Numbered from the stretch's first letter, positions 47,422-56,427 are shown. The stretch: DNA of 64,000 nucleotides from Vreelandella populi (GCF_003989825.1 NZ_RZHE01000004.1:1-64000), one strand, 5' to 3'. A program made the numbers and translations. The notes: generated by a model not told the origin, from the letters alone.

Positions 47422-48051
47422 CTAGCGGGTTCCAAAGATCTTATCGCCGGCATCACCAAGGCCCGGCACGATATACCCCTTCTCATCGAGGCGGTCATCG
47501 ATCGAGGCGGTATAGATCTCGACATCCGGGTAGGCATCCTGCACCCGTTTGATACCTTCGGGCGCGGCCACCAGAACAATCACTTTCATGGACTCGCAGC
47601 CACGCTCACGCAGCATATCAAGCGTTGCTACCATCGAACCGCCGGTGGCCAGCATCGGATCAATCACGATCGCCATGCGCTCTTCAATATCATTGGCGAA
47701 TTTCGAGAAATAAGGCACCGGCTGGAACGTCTCTTCATCGCGGTAAAGCCCCACAACGCTGACCCGCGCGCTAGGAATCAGATCCGTGACGCCTTCCAGC
47801 ATACCTAAACCGGCCCGCAGGATAGGCACGACCGTTACTTTTTTACCTTTCAAACGACGCGTAGCAATCGGCTCGCCATTCCAGCCTTGAATCTCATGCT
47901 CTTCAAGCTCCAGACCCTTGGTGGCTTCGTAGGTCAGAAGTTTGGCCACTTCACCCGCCAGTTCGCGAAAGCTCTTGGTGCTCAAATCAGCTTCGCGCAT
48001 TAGTCCCAGCTTATGTTGAACAAGCGGATGGTTAATGGCGTAGACACTCAT
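47422..48051 (-). CDS. upp: Uracil phosphoribosyltransferase
   Basis: Converts uracil and PRPP to UMP in pyrimidine salvage. The 209-residue length equals E. coli Upp (208). [14 protein letters not shown] and the PRPP loop [12 protein letters not shown], plus the C-terminal [16 protein letters not shown] that binds uracil, are intact. Pairs with uraA downstream. The region 48052-48150 before it shows no clear promoter that I can name. Confidence 0.96.
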   Translation of the reverse strand: MSVYAINHPLVQHKLGLMREADLSTKSFRELAGEVAKLLTYEATKGLELEEHEIQGWNGEPIATRRLKGKKVTVVPILRAGLGMLEGVTDLIPSARVSVVGLYRDEETFQPVPYFSKFANDIEERMAIVIDPMLATGGSMVATLDMLRERGCESMKVIVLVAAPEGIKRVQDAYPDVEIYTASIDDRLDEKGYIVPGLGDAGDKIFGTR

Positions 48052-48150
48052 GGGGCTTCCTCACTGCAGGGGATATCAGGATGGCAACGCTTGCTGCCAT
48101 CTTCAGGCATACAAAATTGCGCGCCATTCTACCTGTATCTGACCATCAGG

Positions 48151-48834
48151 TTAAGCGCTTTCCGGCAGTTGCCACTCAATAGGCGTGCGCCCCTGCTCTT
48201 TCAGGAACTGATTCGCCTGGGAAAACTGGTGATTACCAAAAAAACCACGGTGTGCCGACAGCGGCGAAGGATGAGGAGACTCTAAAACCAGATGACGCTG
48301 CTGATCGATCAGCGCCTTTTTCTGGCGTGCATGGCTTCCCCATAACAGGAACACACAGGACGGTGCATGCTGGCTAACGGTTGCGATGGCTTTGTCAGTG
48401 AACTGCTCCCAGCCTTTTCCCCGGTGAGAGGCAGCATTGCCCTGCTCAACGGTCAACGCGGTATTCAATAGCAGCACACCCTGCTCTGCCCAGCTTACCA
48501 AGCTGCCGTGCTGTACTGTCGTAAAGCCTACGTCGCTTTCCAGCTCTTTATATATGTTGGCAAGCGACGGGGGTACTCGCACCCCCGCCTGAACGGAAAA
48601 GCTTAACCCATGGGCCTGATTGGGTCCGTGGTAGGGATCCTGCCCCAAGATAACGACTTTCACTTCATTCAGTGGTGTCAGCTCAAAAGCACGAAACCAG
48701 TTGGATGAATGAGGATAAATGATTTTTTTAGCCGATTTCTCCTCGGCCAAAAATTGCTTGAGCGACTTCATGTAGTCGGCGTCAAACTCATTCCCGAGCC
48801 ATTGGCCCCAGTCGTTAGTCAGTGGATTAGTCAT
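48151..48834 (-). CDS. ung: Uracil-DNA glycosylase
   Basis: Removes uracil from DNA in base excision repair. Family 1 motifs: GQDPYHG with catalytic Asp66 at 64-70, and [13 protein letters not shown] with the catalytic His. The ATG at 48834 (227 residues) has an AAAAGGA site; the upstream frame to 48876 is unlike the family. It overlaps the end of the gpt gene by 8 nt, so the two are probably coupled. Confidence 0.96.
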   Translation of the reverse strand: MTNPLTNDWGQWLGNEFDADYMKSLKQFLAEEKSAKKIIYPHSSNWFRAFELTPLNEVKVVILGQDPYHGPNQAHGLSFSVQAGVRVPPSLANIYKELESDVGFTTVQHGSLVSWAEQGVLLLNTALTVEQGNAASHRGKGWEQFTDKAIATVSQHAPSCVFLLWGSHARQKKALIDQQRHLVLESPHPSPLSAHRGFFGNHQFSQANQFLKEQGRTPIEWQLPESA

Positions 48835-49315
48835 AATTCCTTTTAACTTGATCGACAAGCGGCTCAACATACGCAATACCCATATCCCATGGGAATTGGA
48901 TCCAACACTGCTGAGCTACTTCAGTAAGATATTGGTCCACTAAAGGACGCCCTTCTGGCTTAGCATAAATAGTCACAAAATGGGCTTTTGGCAACATTTC
49001 GCGCACGGCGCGTGCGGTCTTACCGGTATCCACCAGATCATCTACCAGCAGCCAGCCTTCCCCATCATGCTCAACACCCTTCATGATATTCAGGCCGCCT
49101 TGATCCATGTGATCATAGCTTTTGATGCACACGGTATCGATCAGGCGGATATTAAGCTCACGAGCAATCAGAGCTGCTGGAATCAGGCCACCGCGGGTAA
49201 TTGCCACAATGCCTTTGAAATCACGCTCGATCATTTGATGACAGAGCTGACGCACATCACGATGCAACTGGTCCCAGGAAATCGTGAAGTGTTGGTGATA
49301 GCGTTCGCTGCTCAT
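48827..49315 (-). CDS. gpt: Xanthine/guanine phosphoribosyltransferase (Gpt-like)
   Basis: Type I PRTase salvaging xanthine, guanine or hypoxanthine. 162 residues from ATG 49315, near E. coli Gpt (152). Motifs: [20 protein letters not shown] near the N-terminus and the PRPP loop [16 protein letters not shown]. The upstream open frame to 49447 overlaps apt and is rejected. It lies 8 nt after apt and overlaps ung by 8 nt. Substrate preference among the three oxopurines cannot be fixed by sequence. Confidence 0.87.
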   Translation of the reverse strand: MSSERYHQHFTISWDQLHRDVRQLCHQMIERDFKGIVAITRGGLIPAALIARELNIRLIDTVCIKSYDHMDQGGLNIMKGVEHDGEGWLLVDDLVDTGKTARAVREMLPKAHFVTIYAKPEGRPLVDQYLTEVAQQCWIQFPWDMGIAYVEPLVDQVKRNYD

Positions 49316-49323
49316 GAGAGGCG

Positions 49324-49869
49324 TTACTCGTCTTCGTTGAAAGAACATACCGCGAATACGCCAAACCCAGCGTCGCGAATTTTTTGAGAACCGCCCAATT
49401 CGGGCAAGTCGATGATAGTGGCAGTCTCTACTACCTGCCCACCACAACGCTGGATAAGGTTGGCAGCTGCCAGCATGGTGCCACCGGTGGCGATCAGATC
49501 ATCCATCAACAGGATGCGATCGTCTTTTTGAAAGGCATCGGAATGAAGCTCGACTTCAGAGTGGCCGTACTCCAGCGTATAGGTTTCGCTGACGGTCTTA
49601 AAAGGCAGTTTGCCTTTCTTGCGCACGGGCACGAAGCTGCAGCCCAGTTCGTAAGCAAGTGGTGCGCCGATAATGAAGCCGCGAGCATCAATCGCTGCGA
49701 TAGCATCCAGGTTCATTTCCTGATAGCGGTGCACGAAGCTGTCAATCAGCTTGCGAAACGCCGCGCTGTTCTGCAACAGCGGGGTGATATCGCGGAAATT
49801 GACGCCCTGCTCGGGCCAGTCAGGAACGGTGCGAATAACCGACTTGATGTAGTCGCCGTAGATGCTCAT
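49324..49869 (-). CDS. apt: Adenine phosphoribosyltransferase
   Basis: Converts adenine and PRPP to AMP. 181 residues from ATG 49869 ([31 protein letters not shown], a typical Apt start); the frame is open to 49881. PRPP loop [14 protein letters not shown] and the adenine hood [14 protein letters not shown] are present. Follows the NCS2 purine permease by 38 nt, so uptake and salvage form one unit. Adenine deaminase (1875) competes for the same substrate. Confidence 0.95.
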   Translation of the reverse strand: MSIYGDYIKSVIRTVPDWPEQGVNFRDITPLLQNSAAFRKLIDSFVHRYQEMNLDAIAAIDARGFIIGAPLAYELGCSFVPVRKKGKLPFKTVSETYTLEYGHSEVELHSDAFQKDDRILLMDDLIATGGTMLAAANLIQRCGGQVVETATIIDLPELGGSQKIRDAGFGVFAVCSFNEDE

Positions 49870-49907
49870 CGCGTCTCTCATAAATTAATAATAAATAGCC
49901 TGGGCAT

Positions 49908-51206
49908 TTAGCTCAGGAATAGGAACTTCGCTGCAAACAGTAGTGCCAGAATCACTACCGCCGGATTTAGATCGCCAAACCGGCCTGACAGCGTCTTGAT
50001 ACCCACAAAGCTGATAAACCCTAAGGCAATGCCGTCAGCAATGGAGAACGTAAGGGGCATGGCCAATGCGGCAATTAAAACCGGCGCGGCATCGGTCGGG
50101 TCTTCCCAATTGGCATGAGCCAGACTACCCGCCATTAGAACCGCCACGTACAAAAGCGCGCCAGCCGTTGCATAAGCTGGTATCGAACCTGCCAGGGGAG
50201 CAAAGAAAAGACTGATCAGAAACAGAACTCCGACGACAACGGCCGTCAGTCCCGTACGTCCGCCTGATGCAATACCCGCCGTTGATTCAATATAGCTGGT
50301 CGTCGTTGAGGTACCCAATGCCGCACCCGCCATTGAAGCGGTACTGTCTGCCATCATGGCGCGCCCGATACGCGGCAGCTTACCGTCTTTATCAAGCAGT
50401 TTGCCACGATGGGCAACGCCCACCAGGGTGCCCGACGTATCGAACAGATCCACAAACAGAAAAGCGAAAATGACGCTTAACATGGCTACATCTAATGCGC
50501 CCATCAAATCCATCGCCATAAAGGTAGGCGCAACCGAAGGCGGCATGGACATGACACCACCGTACTGATTGTGACCCAACAGCATAGCCATGACAGTAAT
50601 GCCCAGAATGCCGATCAGAACGGCCCCTTTTACACGCAGGTAGGCAAGTGCGGTAATCACGAAAAAGCCCAGCAGCGCATAAAGAGGCGCGGGCTCGGAA
50701 AGATCACCCAAGGAAACAAACGTTGCCGGGTTAGCCACCACAATGCCTGAATTCTTAAGGGCGATCATGGCAAGAAACAGCCCGATACCCGCGGCAATTC
50801 CCAAGCGCAGTGACATCGGGATTGAGTTGATGATCCACTCACGAATCTTGAAGATACTCAGCAGGAAAAACGTTAGCCCCGAGAAGAAGACTGCCCCGAG
50901 TGCGGCTTCCCAGGTGTACCCCATGCCCAGCACCACGCCATAGGTGAAGAAGGCGTTAAGCCCCATGCCCGGCGCCTGCGCGATAGGATAATTGGCCCAT
51001 AGCCCCATTACGAAACAGCCAATCGCAGCCGCGACACACGTCGCCACAAAGACGGCACCGTAGTCCATTCCCGCTTCCGACAGAATGCTGGGGTTCACGA
51101 AAATGATATAGGCCATGGTCAGGAACGTCGTGATCCCGGCGACGACCTCCGTCTTCACATTCGTGTTCAGCTCAGTCAGCTTGAAATAGTTGTCCAGAAA
51201 TTTCAT
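49908..51206 (-). CDS. Purine permease, NCS2 AzgA-like
   Basis: Inner-membrane proton symporter for purine bases, 432 residues with 13-14 helices. AzgA-type signatures: the start NYFKLTELNTNVKTEVVAGITTFLTMAYIIFVNPSIL, the QAPGMGLNAFF segment, and SATASMAGAALGTSTTTSYIESTAG-type residues. This subgroup (AdeP/GhxP in E. coli) carries adenine or guanine/hypoxanthine. ATG 51206 has an AAGGAT site; the extension to 51269 is not family-like. First gene of permease-apt-gpt-ung. Confidence 0.9.
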   Translation of the reverse strand: MKFLDNYFKLTELNTNVKTEVVAGITTFLTMAYIIFVNPSILSEAGMDYGAVFVATCVAAAIGCFVMGLWANYPIAQAPGMGLNAFFTYGVVLGMGYTWEAALGAVFFSGLTFFLLSIFKIREWIINSIPMSLRLGIAAGIGLFLAMIALKNSGIVVANPATFVSLGDLSEPAPLYALLGFFVITALAYLRVKGAVLIGILGITVMAMLLGHNQYGGVMSMPPSVAPTFMAMDLMGALDVAMLSVIFAFLFVDLFDTSGTLVGVAHRGKLLDKDGKLPRIGRAMMADSTASMAGAALGTSTTTSYIESTAGIASGGRTGLTAVVVGVLFLISLFFAPLAGSIPAYATAGALLYVAVLMAGSLAHANWEDPTDAAPVLIAALAMPLTFSIADGIALGFISFVGIKTLSGRFGDLNPAVVILALLFAAKFLFLS

Positions 51207-51404
51207 GAATGTTTTTATCCTTCGCGCAAACGCAGAATGCGTCCCCTTGGAGCGAGAAAAGCCGCACATATTACCGAAAGGTACTGCGTGATGCGAGCAC
51301 CTGACGCGCAGCCGGTTCAGGCAGTATCGCTACCGCCAGTATTTAAGCTAGCAATCTTCAGGCCATGAACTAACCAATCGGTCAACGGGCATGCAACCGA
51401 CTAC

Positions 51405-52031
51405 TTATAAACGCTTGGCCAATACACGCTCGACCGTTTCGACAATTACCTGAGTCTGGGGGTCAATCTCGATATTGACGTCATCGCCAGGCGCACGCTC
51501 GTTTAAAATAGTGCGAGACAGGGTCTCTGGAATCAGGTTAACGCTAAATTCAATGCCGCTATCATCTGCAGCACGGCGCACCTCGCCAACGGTCAGGCTG
51601 ATACCGTCGACACCGATATACCCTTTTTCAAAGACAAAGCGGCCAATGGTGTCAGGCAAGGAAAACCACAGCCTGCGATTGTTAGGGGCTTCTTCGATAG
51701 CAACGACCTTGGCCATACAAATAATGTGACCAGACATTGAATGCCCGCCAATTTCATCGCCAAACCGAGCGGCCCGCTCTATATTGACGCGCTCTCCAAC
51801 CATGATTGCACCAAGATTAGTCAATCGCAGCGTTTCACGCATCAAATCGAAGCTGACGTTATCCCCGTCAATGGTCGTTACGGTCAAGCAGACACCGTTA
51901 TGAGCGACAGAGGCCCCTATTTCCAGCCCCTCGCGCATGGCAGGTGGTAACGCCACCACATGGGTTCGAAACTCTTCAAGTTCATGGACCTCAACGACTT
52001 TAGCGGTACCCTGCACGATCCCGGTAAACAT
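51405..52031 (-). CDS. ribE: Riboflavin synthase, alpha chain
   Basis: Dismutates two 6,7-dimethyl-8-ribityllumazine to riboflavin and a pyrimidinedione. Two tandem lumazine-binding domains of about 95 residues; the MFTGIVQG start and [18 protein letters not shown] repeats are diagnostic. ATG 52031 follows AGGGG; 208 residues. Other rib genes are not next to it. No FMN riboswitch-like sequence is seen upstream. The stretch 51207-51404 before the purine permease holds nothing I recognise. Confidence 0.93.
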   Translation of the reverse strand: MFTGIVQGTAKVVEVHELEEFRTHVVALPPAMREGLEIGASVAHNGVCLTVTTIDGDNVSFDLMRETLRLTNLGAIMVGERVNIERAARFGDEIGGHSMSGHIICMAKVVAIEEAPNNRRLWFSLPDTIGRFVFEKGYIGVDGISLTVGEVRRAADDSGIEFSVNLIPETLSRTILNERAPGDDVNIEIDPQTQVIVETVERVLAKRL

Positions 52032-52289
52032 AATAAAACCCCTGATAAGCTGGCCTAAAAGGCGCCTATTCAAACACGAATGATTAAAGGCGCAAGTTTA
52101 CGCTTATACCTTGTGTGTTGCGCCCTTCAAATATGTCTTTCTATATGCCTTTCAAATTTGAAGCAGCTTAGTCGTCTTCGCATATTATGAAGCAATTAAT
52201 AAAACCGTTCTGAATACATAACCCAAAGGTTCAAATTAGCCGCTTACTGCCTCTTCAATGACTGCAGGCGTAAACACACCGGTTTCAAT

Positions 52290-52447
52290 TGACAAAAATG
52301 AGGCCGCTCTTTAGACTTTTGGCCCATGTAATGACGCCGATTTGTACCCAGATTGCGGGCGTCCACCAAATCAATGATTTGGTGAAGTGCAGCTAAAAGG
52401 GTGTGTCCAGCGTTGATGGCCACCCGTAAGGGTGGCCTTTTTTTATT
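52290..52447 (+). promoter_or_regulatory. Structured leader with terminator ahead of metNIQ (attenuator or unrecognised riboswitch)
   Basis: Plus-strand leader ending 60 bp before metN. Elements: stem GACGCC/GGCGTC (52333-52338 with 52358-52363); near-perfect hairpin CACCAAATCA/TGATTTGGTG with a one-base loop (about 52364-52384); and an intrinsic terminator GGCCACCC/GGGTGGCC (52418-52425 with 52431-52438) followed by T7 (about 52438-52444). An upstream GGGTG (52399-52403) could pair with the CACCC of the terminator arm and block it. This is the layout of transcriptional attenuation. It matches no SAM, SAH or T-box consensus I know. The rest of 52032-52507 holds no gene. Confidence 0.55.
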
Positions 52448-52507
52448 CTTCTTCCCTATGCCTGCTCCCTCGCACTCCTTCTTAGGCCTCCTATTAAGGC
52501 AGACGCC

Positions 52508-53551
52508 ATGATTGAACTTAGTAACGTCAGTAAAACTTATGGCAGCGGCGAAAGCGCCGTTCATGCCCTCAAGGATATCAATTTACACGTGCCCAAAGGC
52601 ACTATTCACGGTGTCATCGGCCTATCGGGCGCCGGTAAATCAACTTTGATTCGCTGTGTTAACCTGTTAGAGCGCCCCACCCAAGGCAGCGTAACGGTCG
52701 ATGGTCAGGAAATGATGCGCTTAAATCGTAGCGCCCTGAACCAGGCACGCCACCGCATTGGCATGATCTTTCAGCACTTTAACCTACTTACTACACGCAA
52801 CGTGTTCGACAACGTCGCTCTCCCGCTTGAATTAATGGGTGAAAAGCGCAGCGCCATTCAAAGCCGCGTTTTACCCCTGCTTGAGATGGTCGGCCTAGCC
52901 GATAAAGCCAAGCAGTATCCCGCCCAGCTTTCAGGGGGTCAAAAGCAGCGCGTTGCCATCGCTCGTGCGCTTGCCAGCAAGCCCAACGTCTTATTGTGCG
53001 ATGAAGCGACCTCTGCGCTTGACCCGCAAACCACAGGCTCGATTCTTGAACTGCTACGCGATATCAACCGCCAGTTGGGTATTACCATTTTGCTGATTAC
53101 CCACGAGATGGAAGTGGTCAAGTCCATCTGCCATCGAGTGAGTCTGATTTCCAATGGCCAACTGGTGGAAGACGCCGAAGTGGGTGACTTTTTCACCGCC
53201 CCTGCCACAATGCTTGGGCGTGAATTTCTTAACGACTTCCTTCAGCTCACGCCACCGAAAGAGCTAATCGAGCGGTTGGGCGATACATCGAGCGAGAATA
53301 CGCACCCGGTGGTGCGTCTGACGTTTTCAGGCGATGCCGTCTCAACCCCGCTTATTTCCCGTTTAGCGCGAGAGTGCAATGTGGACGTCAGTATTTTACA
53401 AGCCAAGGTGGAGTCCATTCAGGATCGCACCCTAGGGCTCATGATTGCCGAACTGCTGGGCTCTGAGGCCCAGACCCAGGAAGCCATGGCTTATCTTCAA
53501 TCACATCAGCTACACGTAGAGGTACTTGGCCATGTCCAGCGCACTGTTTAA
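52508..53551 (+). CDS. metN: Methionine ABC transporter ATP-binding protein MetN
   Basis: Cytoplasmic ATPase of the D/L-methionine importer. 347 residues: ABC domain with Walker A GLSGAGKS (about 38-45), LSGGQ, Walker B VLLCDEATSALDP, and a C-terminal NIL domain (about 265-345) that binds methionine and gives transinhibition. It overlaps metI by 20 nt. The leader upstream carries a terminator, so methionine or a related signal probably controls read-through (inference). Confidence 0.96.
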   Translation: MIELSNVSKTYGSGESAVHALKDINLHVPKGTIHGVIGLSGAGKSTLIRCVNLLERPTQGSVTVDGQEMMRLNRSALNQARHRIGMIFQHFNLLTTRNVFDNVALPLELMGEKRSAIQSRVLPLLEMVGLADKAKQYPAQLSGGQKQRVAIARALASKPNVLLCDEATSALDPQTTGSILELLRDINRQLGITILLITHEMEVVKSICHRVSLISNGQLVEDAEVGDFFTAPATMLGREFLNDFLQLTPPKELIERLGDTSSENTHPVVRLTFSGDAVSTPLISRLARECNVDVSILQAKVESIQDRTLGLMIAELLGSEAQTQEAMAYLQSHQLHVEVLGHVQRTV

Positions 53552-54185
53552 TCTTATTTTACAGGCCACGCTGGATACGCTTTATATGGTGGCGATTTCC
53601 GGTGTGATCTCGACCCTGCTGGGGCTTCCACTTGGCGTGATGCTGTATGCCACGCGCCCGCGCCAGATTCTGGCTCAGCCGGTGCTTAACCGGACCCTGG
53701 GGATTATTACCAATGTGGGCCGCTCGATTCCTTTTATTATCCTGATGGTGGCGATCATTCCGTTCACCCGCATGCTGGTCGGTACCTCAATTGGAATCAA
53801 CGCCGCCTCTGTCCCTCTTACCATTGCGGCTATTCCTTTTGTGGCACGTTTGATAGAAGGTGCGCTTAATGAAGTTTCGCCTGGCTTGATTGAATCCGCC
53901 CAGTCAATGGGCGCGACACCCTGGCAGATTATCTGCAAGGTCCTCATTCCCGAAGCAAGAGGTGGAATCATTACGGGTTTGACCATTACGCTGGTAACAC
54001 TTGTCAGCTATTCCGCTATGGCGGGTGCTGTGGGCGGCGGCGGCTTGGGCGACCTGGGCATCCGCTATGGGTATAACCGCTTCAATCCGACTATCATGCT
54101 GATTACCGTCGTTATTCTCGTAGTGATGGTGCAAGCTTTTCAAAGCTTCGGCGACTACTTGGTTCGCAAGAGTGATCGCAAATAA
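53532..54185 (+). CDS. metI: Methionine ABC transporter permease MetI
   Basis: Inner-membrane permease of MetNIQ, 217 residues with five helices. The EAA-loop segment NEVSPGLIESAQSMGATPWQIICKVLIPEARGGIITG marks the contact with MetN. ATG 53532 sits inside the metN 3' end, behind GAGG. A 104-bp gap containing a short hairpin separates it from metQ. Confidence 0.95.
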   Translation: MSSALFNLILQATLDTLYMVAISGVISTLLGLPLGVMLYATRPRQILAQPVLNRTLGIITNVGRSIPFIILMVAIIPFTRMLVGTSIGINAASVPLTIAAIPFVARLIEGALNEVSPGLIESAQSMGATPWQIICKVLIPEARGGIITGLTITLVTLVSYSAMAGAVGGGGLGDLGIRYGYNRFNPTIMLITVVILVVMVQAFQSFGDYLVRKSDRK

Positions 54186-54191
54186 GGATAG

Positions 54192-54211
54192 TAAGGGCCC
54201 ATGCGCCCTTA
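54192..54211 (+). other. Intercistronic hairpin between metI and metQ
   Basis: Stem TAAGGGC/GCCCTTA (54192-54198 with 54205-54211), six-base loop. It is not followed directly by T, so it may protect the upstream mRNA or set the metQ:metNI ratio instead of terminating. A T-rich run appears 25 nt later. Confidence 0.4.
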
Positions 54212-54289
54212 TAACAAAAACACATTAGACTTATTTTTTTTATTCCAGCATTATTAGGTCATAGTGGTATAACGCAATAGGAGATTTTC

Positions 54290-55081
54290 ATGCAAAAACT
54301 TATCATCGGTAGCCTTACCGCTTTGGCACTGTCTGTTAACGTTGCGAATGCTGAAGCTCGCACACTGAAAATGGGTACCGTTGCAGGTCCTGAAACCGAG
54401 GTAATGGAAGTAGCTGCACGCATTGCCAAGGAAGAGTACGACCTCGACGTAGAAATCATTGAATTTACCGATTACGTAACACCTAATGCAGCCCTGGCCG
54501 ATGGCAGTCTAGACGCCAATGCCTACCAGCACGCGCCTTACCTGAACGCCATGGTCAATGATCGCGGTTACGATCTTGCCGTAGCAGGTTATACCTTTGT
54601 TTATCCGATCGGCGCTTACTCAGAAAAATTTGAAAGCATTGAAGATTTGCCTGACGGCGCACAAATCGCCCTGCCTAACGACCCTTCCAACGAAGGACGC
54701 GCGCTGATCCTAATGCACAATCATGGCCTGATTACGCTCAACGATCCGGAAAATCTTGAAGCAACGCCGATTGATATTGCTGAAAATCCGCGCAATTTCC
54801 GCTTCCGTGAAATCGAGGCTGCCCAGCTGCCCCGTGTATTGCCTGATGTAGACATGGCTTTCATCAACAATACGTTTGCACAGCCTGCCGGCCTGGAACT
54901 TGACGATGCACTCATCAAGGAAGGTCCGGAATCGCCCTATGTGAACCTGATTGCCGTACGCGGCGGCGACGAGGACCGTGAAGATATTCGCCAGTTGGTT
55001 GATGCATACCAGCGTGATGAAGTCGCGGCTAAAGCAGAAGAGCTGTTCAAAGGCGCCGCCGTTCCGGGCTGGACTGAATAA
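54290..55081 (+). CDS. metQ: Methionine-binding protein MetQ (NlpA family), soluble type
   Basis: Periplasmic receptor delivering methionine to MetNI. 263 residues, NlpA family: TLKMGTVAGPETEVMEVAARIAKEEYDLDVEIIEFTDYVTPNAAL. The N-terminal signal peptide (MQKLIIGSLTALALSVNVANA) ends in ANA and has no lipobox cysteine, unlike E. coli MetQ, a lipoprotein. It is therefore probably free in the periplasm. AGGAGA site before the ATG. Downstream of metNI and upstream of free methionine sulfoxide reductase. Confidence 0.93.
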   Translation: MQKLIIGSLTALALSVNVANAEARTLKMGTVAGPETEVMEVAARIAKEEYDLDVEIIEFTDYVTPNAALADGSLDANAYQHAPYLNAMVNDRGYDLAVAGYTFVYPIGAYSEKFESIEDLPDGAQIALPNDPSNEGRALILMHNHGLITLNDPENLEATPIDIAENPRNFRFREIEAAQLPRVLPDVDMAFINNTFAQPAGLELDDALIKEGPESPYVNLIAVRGGDEDREDIRQLVDAYQRDEVAAKAEELFKGAAVPGWTE

Positions 55082-55151
55082 GCTATTTAAAACCAGCAAT
55101 ACCTTCAGGCCAGCCTTAGCGCTGGCCTGATGCGTTCAGAAAGAGATCACC

Positions 55152-55622
55152 ATGCCATCTACTGATTACACGCTATTGAACCGCCAGCTGGAAGCATTAC
55201 TGGATACCCGTGACTGGCTTACCAACAGCGCTCAAACCTGTGCCTTCATCAAACAGGAAATTGCGGATTTAAACTGGGCAGGATTTTATCTTCAACGCCA
55301 GCCAGAAGTGCTCGGATTGGGGCCTTTTCAAGGCAAGCCAGCCTGCCACCCGATTCCGTTCAGTAAAGGTGTCTGTGGCGCTGCAGCGCGCCAGCAGCGC
55401 ACTCAGCGAGTCGATGATGTACACGCCATAGCGGATCATATTGCCTGTGATGCTGACTCACGCTCGGAGCTGGTTATACCCGTCGTTATTGAGGGCTACC
55501 TATGGGGAGTTCTGGACTTAGACAGCCCCCTACCGGCACGCTTCACGTCAGATGACCAGGCAGGGATCGAAGCACTGATAGCTACCTTTCAACGCCAGAC
55601 GGATCTGCCACGCAGCGTTTGA
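55152..55622 (+). CDS. msrC: Free methionine-(R)-sulfoxide reductase (GAF domain)
   Basis: Reduces free L-methionine-(R)-sulfoxide with thioredoxin. GAF fold of 156 residues. Cysteines at 65, 75 and 99 have the same spacing (10 and 24) as E. coli MsrC Cys84/94/118, inside LGPFQGKPACHPIPFSKGVCGAAA and DHIACDADSRSE. An AGAGAT site precedes the ATG. It follows metNIQ, so imported oxidised methionine could be recovered immediately (inference). It converges with the 88-residue orphan gene 4 nt away. Confidence 0.92.
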   Translation: MPSTDYTLLNRQLEALLDTRDWLTNSAQTCAFIKQEIADLNWAGFYLQRQPEVLGLGPFQGKPACHPIPFSKGVCGAAARQQRTQRVDDVHAIADHIACDADSRSELVIPVVIEGYLWGVLDLDSPLPARFTSDDQAGIEALIATFQRQTDLPRSV

Positions 55623-55626
55623 GCAT

Positions 55627-55893
55627 TCAGTGATAGGTGTGAAGATGAATGGTACAAAAAGCGCGAAAAATAACATCACTCATGGATAGCTCAGCCCCGC
55701 GTCGCGCTTTGCGCAACGTTTGGTTAAGTATTTCCTCAGCCTTTTGACGACTGAGCCCTAGCTCTTGGGCTGTTTTGAAATAGTCCTCGAGCTCGGCGCT
55801 TTCGATATCACTGCTAACAGGCCGTATGCCTGCTTGCACGCCCATTCGACTGCCCAGTGAAGTAAACCAGTTAGGTATTACGTTAAGATACAT
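55627..55893 (-). CDS. Hypothetical small protein, 88 aa
   Basis: Not recognised. Predicted cytoplasmic, helical. Central part SAELEDYFKTAQELGLSRQKAEEILNQTLRKARRGAELSMSDVIFRAF has a charged amphipathic pattern like a small regulatory or helix-turn-helix-like protein. An AAGGA ribosome site lies before the ATG. It ends with an unusual HLHTYH tail. The length, ribosome site and helical pattern suggest it is real, but there is no functional clue. Converges with msrC. Confidence 0.55.
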   Translation of the reverse strand: MYLNVIPNWFTSLGSRMGVQAGIRPVSSDIESAELEDYFKTAQELGLSRQKAEEILNQTLRKARRGAELSMSDVIFRAFCTIHLHTYH

Positions 55894-56043
55894 ATTTCCA
55901 TCCTTGAAGTATGCTTGTTAGCAGGTTAGTTCAACACCCTATAAAATCCAGCACGCTATCCAACACAAAATTCTTGTGCAGATATTACACACGGCATGTT
56001 AAGGAATTGTGGATGGGAGAACCAGGCTTATGGGCAAACAACT

Positions 56044-56072
56044 AAAAAAGCCCCGTGCTTAAGCACAGGGCT
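56044..56072 (-). terminator. Terminator after tRNA-Val genes
   Basis: On the minus strand: stem AGCCC-x-GTGC/GCAC-x-GGGCT with TTAA loop and a C-A mismatch, followed by six T (complement of 56044-56049). Lies 5 nt beyond the first tRNA 3' end and ends the tRNA transcript. Confidence 0.88.
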
Positions 56073-56076
56073 AATT

Positions 56077-56153
56077 TGGTAGGACCAGGCGGATTTGAAC
56101 CGCCGACCTCCACGATGTCAACGTGGCGCTCTAACCAACTGAGCTATGGTCCT
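56077..56153 (-). tRNA. tRNA-Val (GAC)
   Basis: 77 nt including encoded CCA. Acceptor AGGACCA/TGGTCCT, D arm with AGCTCAGTTGGTTAGAGC, anticodon loop TTGACAT with anticodon GAC (56117-56119, complement), T arm GGCGGTTCAAATCCGCC. Reads GUC/GUU valine codons. Identical to the second copy at 56173. Confidence 0.98.
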
Positions 56154-56172
56154 GAAAAAAGGGTTGCGATAA

Positions 56173-56249
56173 TGGTAGGACCAGGCGGATTTGAACCGCC
56201 GACCTCCACGATGTCAACGTGGCGCTCTAACCAACTGAGCTATGGTCCT
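56173..56249 (-). tRNA. tRNA-Val (GAC), second copy
   Basis: Same 77-nt sequence as the copy at 56077-56153, 19 nt upstream of it, and transcribed first from the promoter at 56268-56295. Includes encoded CCA and anticodon GAC. Confidence 0.98.
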
Positions 56250-56267
56250 GTCTTGCAACGGATGCGT

Positions 56268-56295
56268 ATTCTACTTAGTTATCACCATATTGCAA
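56268..56295 (-). promoter_or_regulatory. tRNA-Val operon promoter
   Basis: Minus-strand -35 TTGCAA (56290-56295), 16-bp spacer, -10 TAGAAT (56268-56273) followed by ACGCATCC, a GC-leaning discriminator. Shares the same -10 and 16-bp spacing as the rRNA promoter at 1768-1795. Confidence 0.7.
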
Positions 56296-56427
56296 GCAAC
56301 ATTTTTCTTTCGCAATAACAGATTTACGTTCTATATGCCGATAAAATCGCCCCTAACAGAAAGAGTTTAACTTTTTGAAACTTAGAAAAAACAATTCTGA
56401 AATTCTCTTACCGTAGGGAGATAGAGA

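Noticed and set aside
52244..52564. Minus-strand 106-residue ORF overlapping the metN leader, with a protein-like tail (LGTNRRHYMGQKSKERPHF), perhaps a transposase relic.
   Set aside because: It runs through three palindromic hairpins and the metN terminator and into the metN start on the opposite strand. No ribosome site is visible and I recognise no family. A structured RNA on the plus strand explains the region better, though a search against insertion-sequence proteins would decide.
56077..56249. Direct repeat of about 77 bp seen as a possible mobile-element or CRISPR-like repeat.
   Set aside because: Explained fully by two identical tRNA-Val genes; only two copies.
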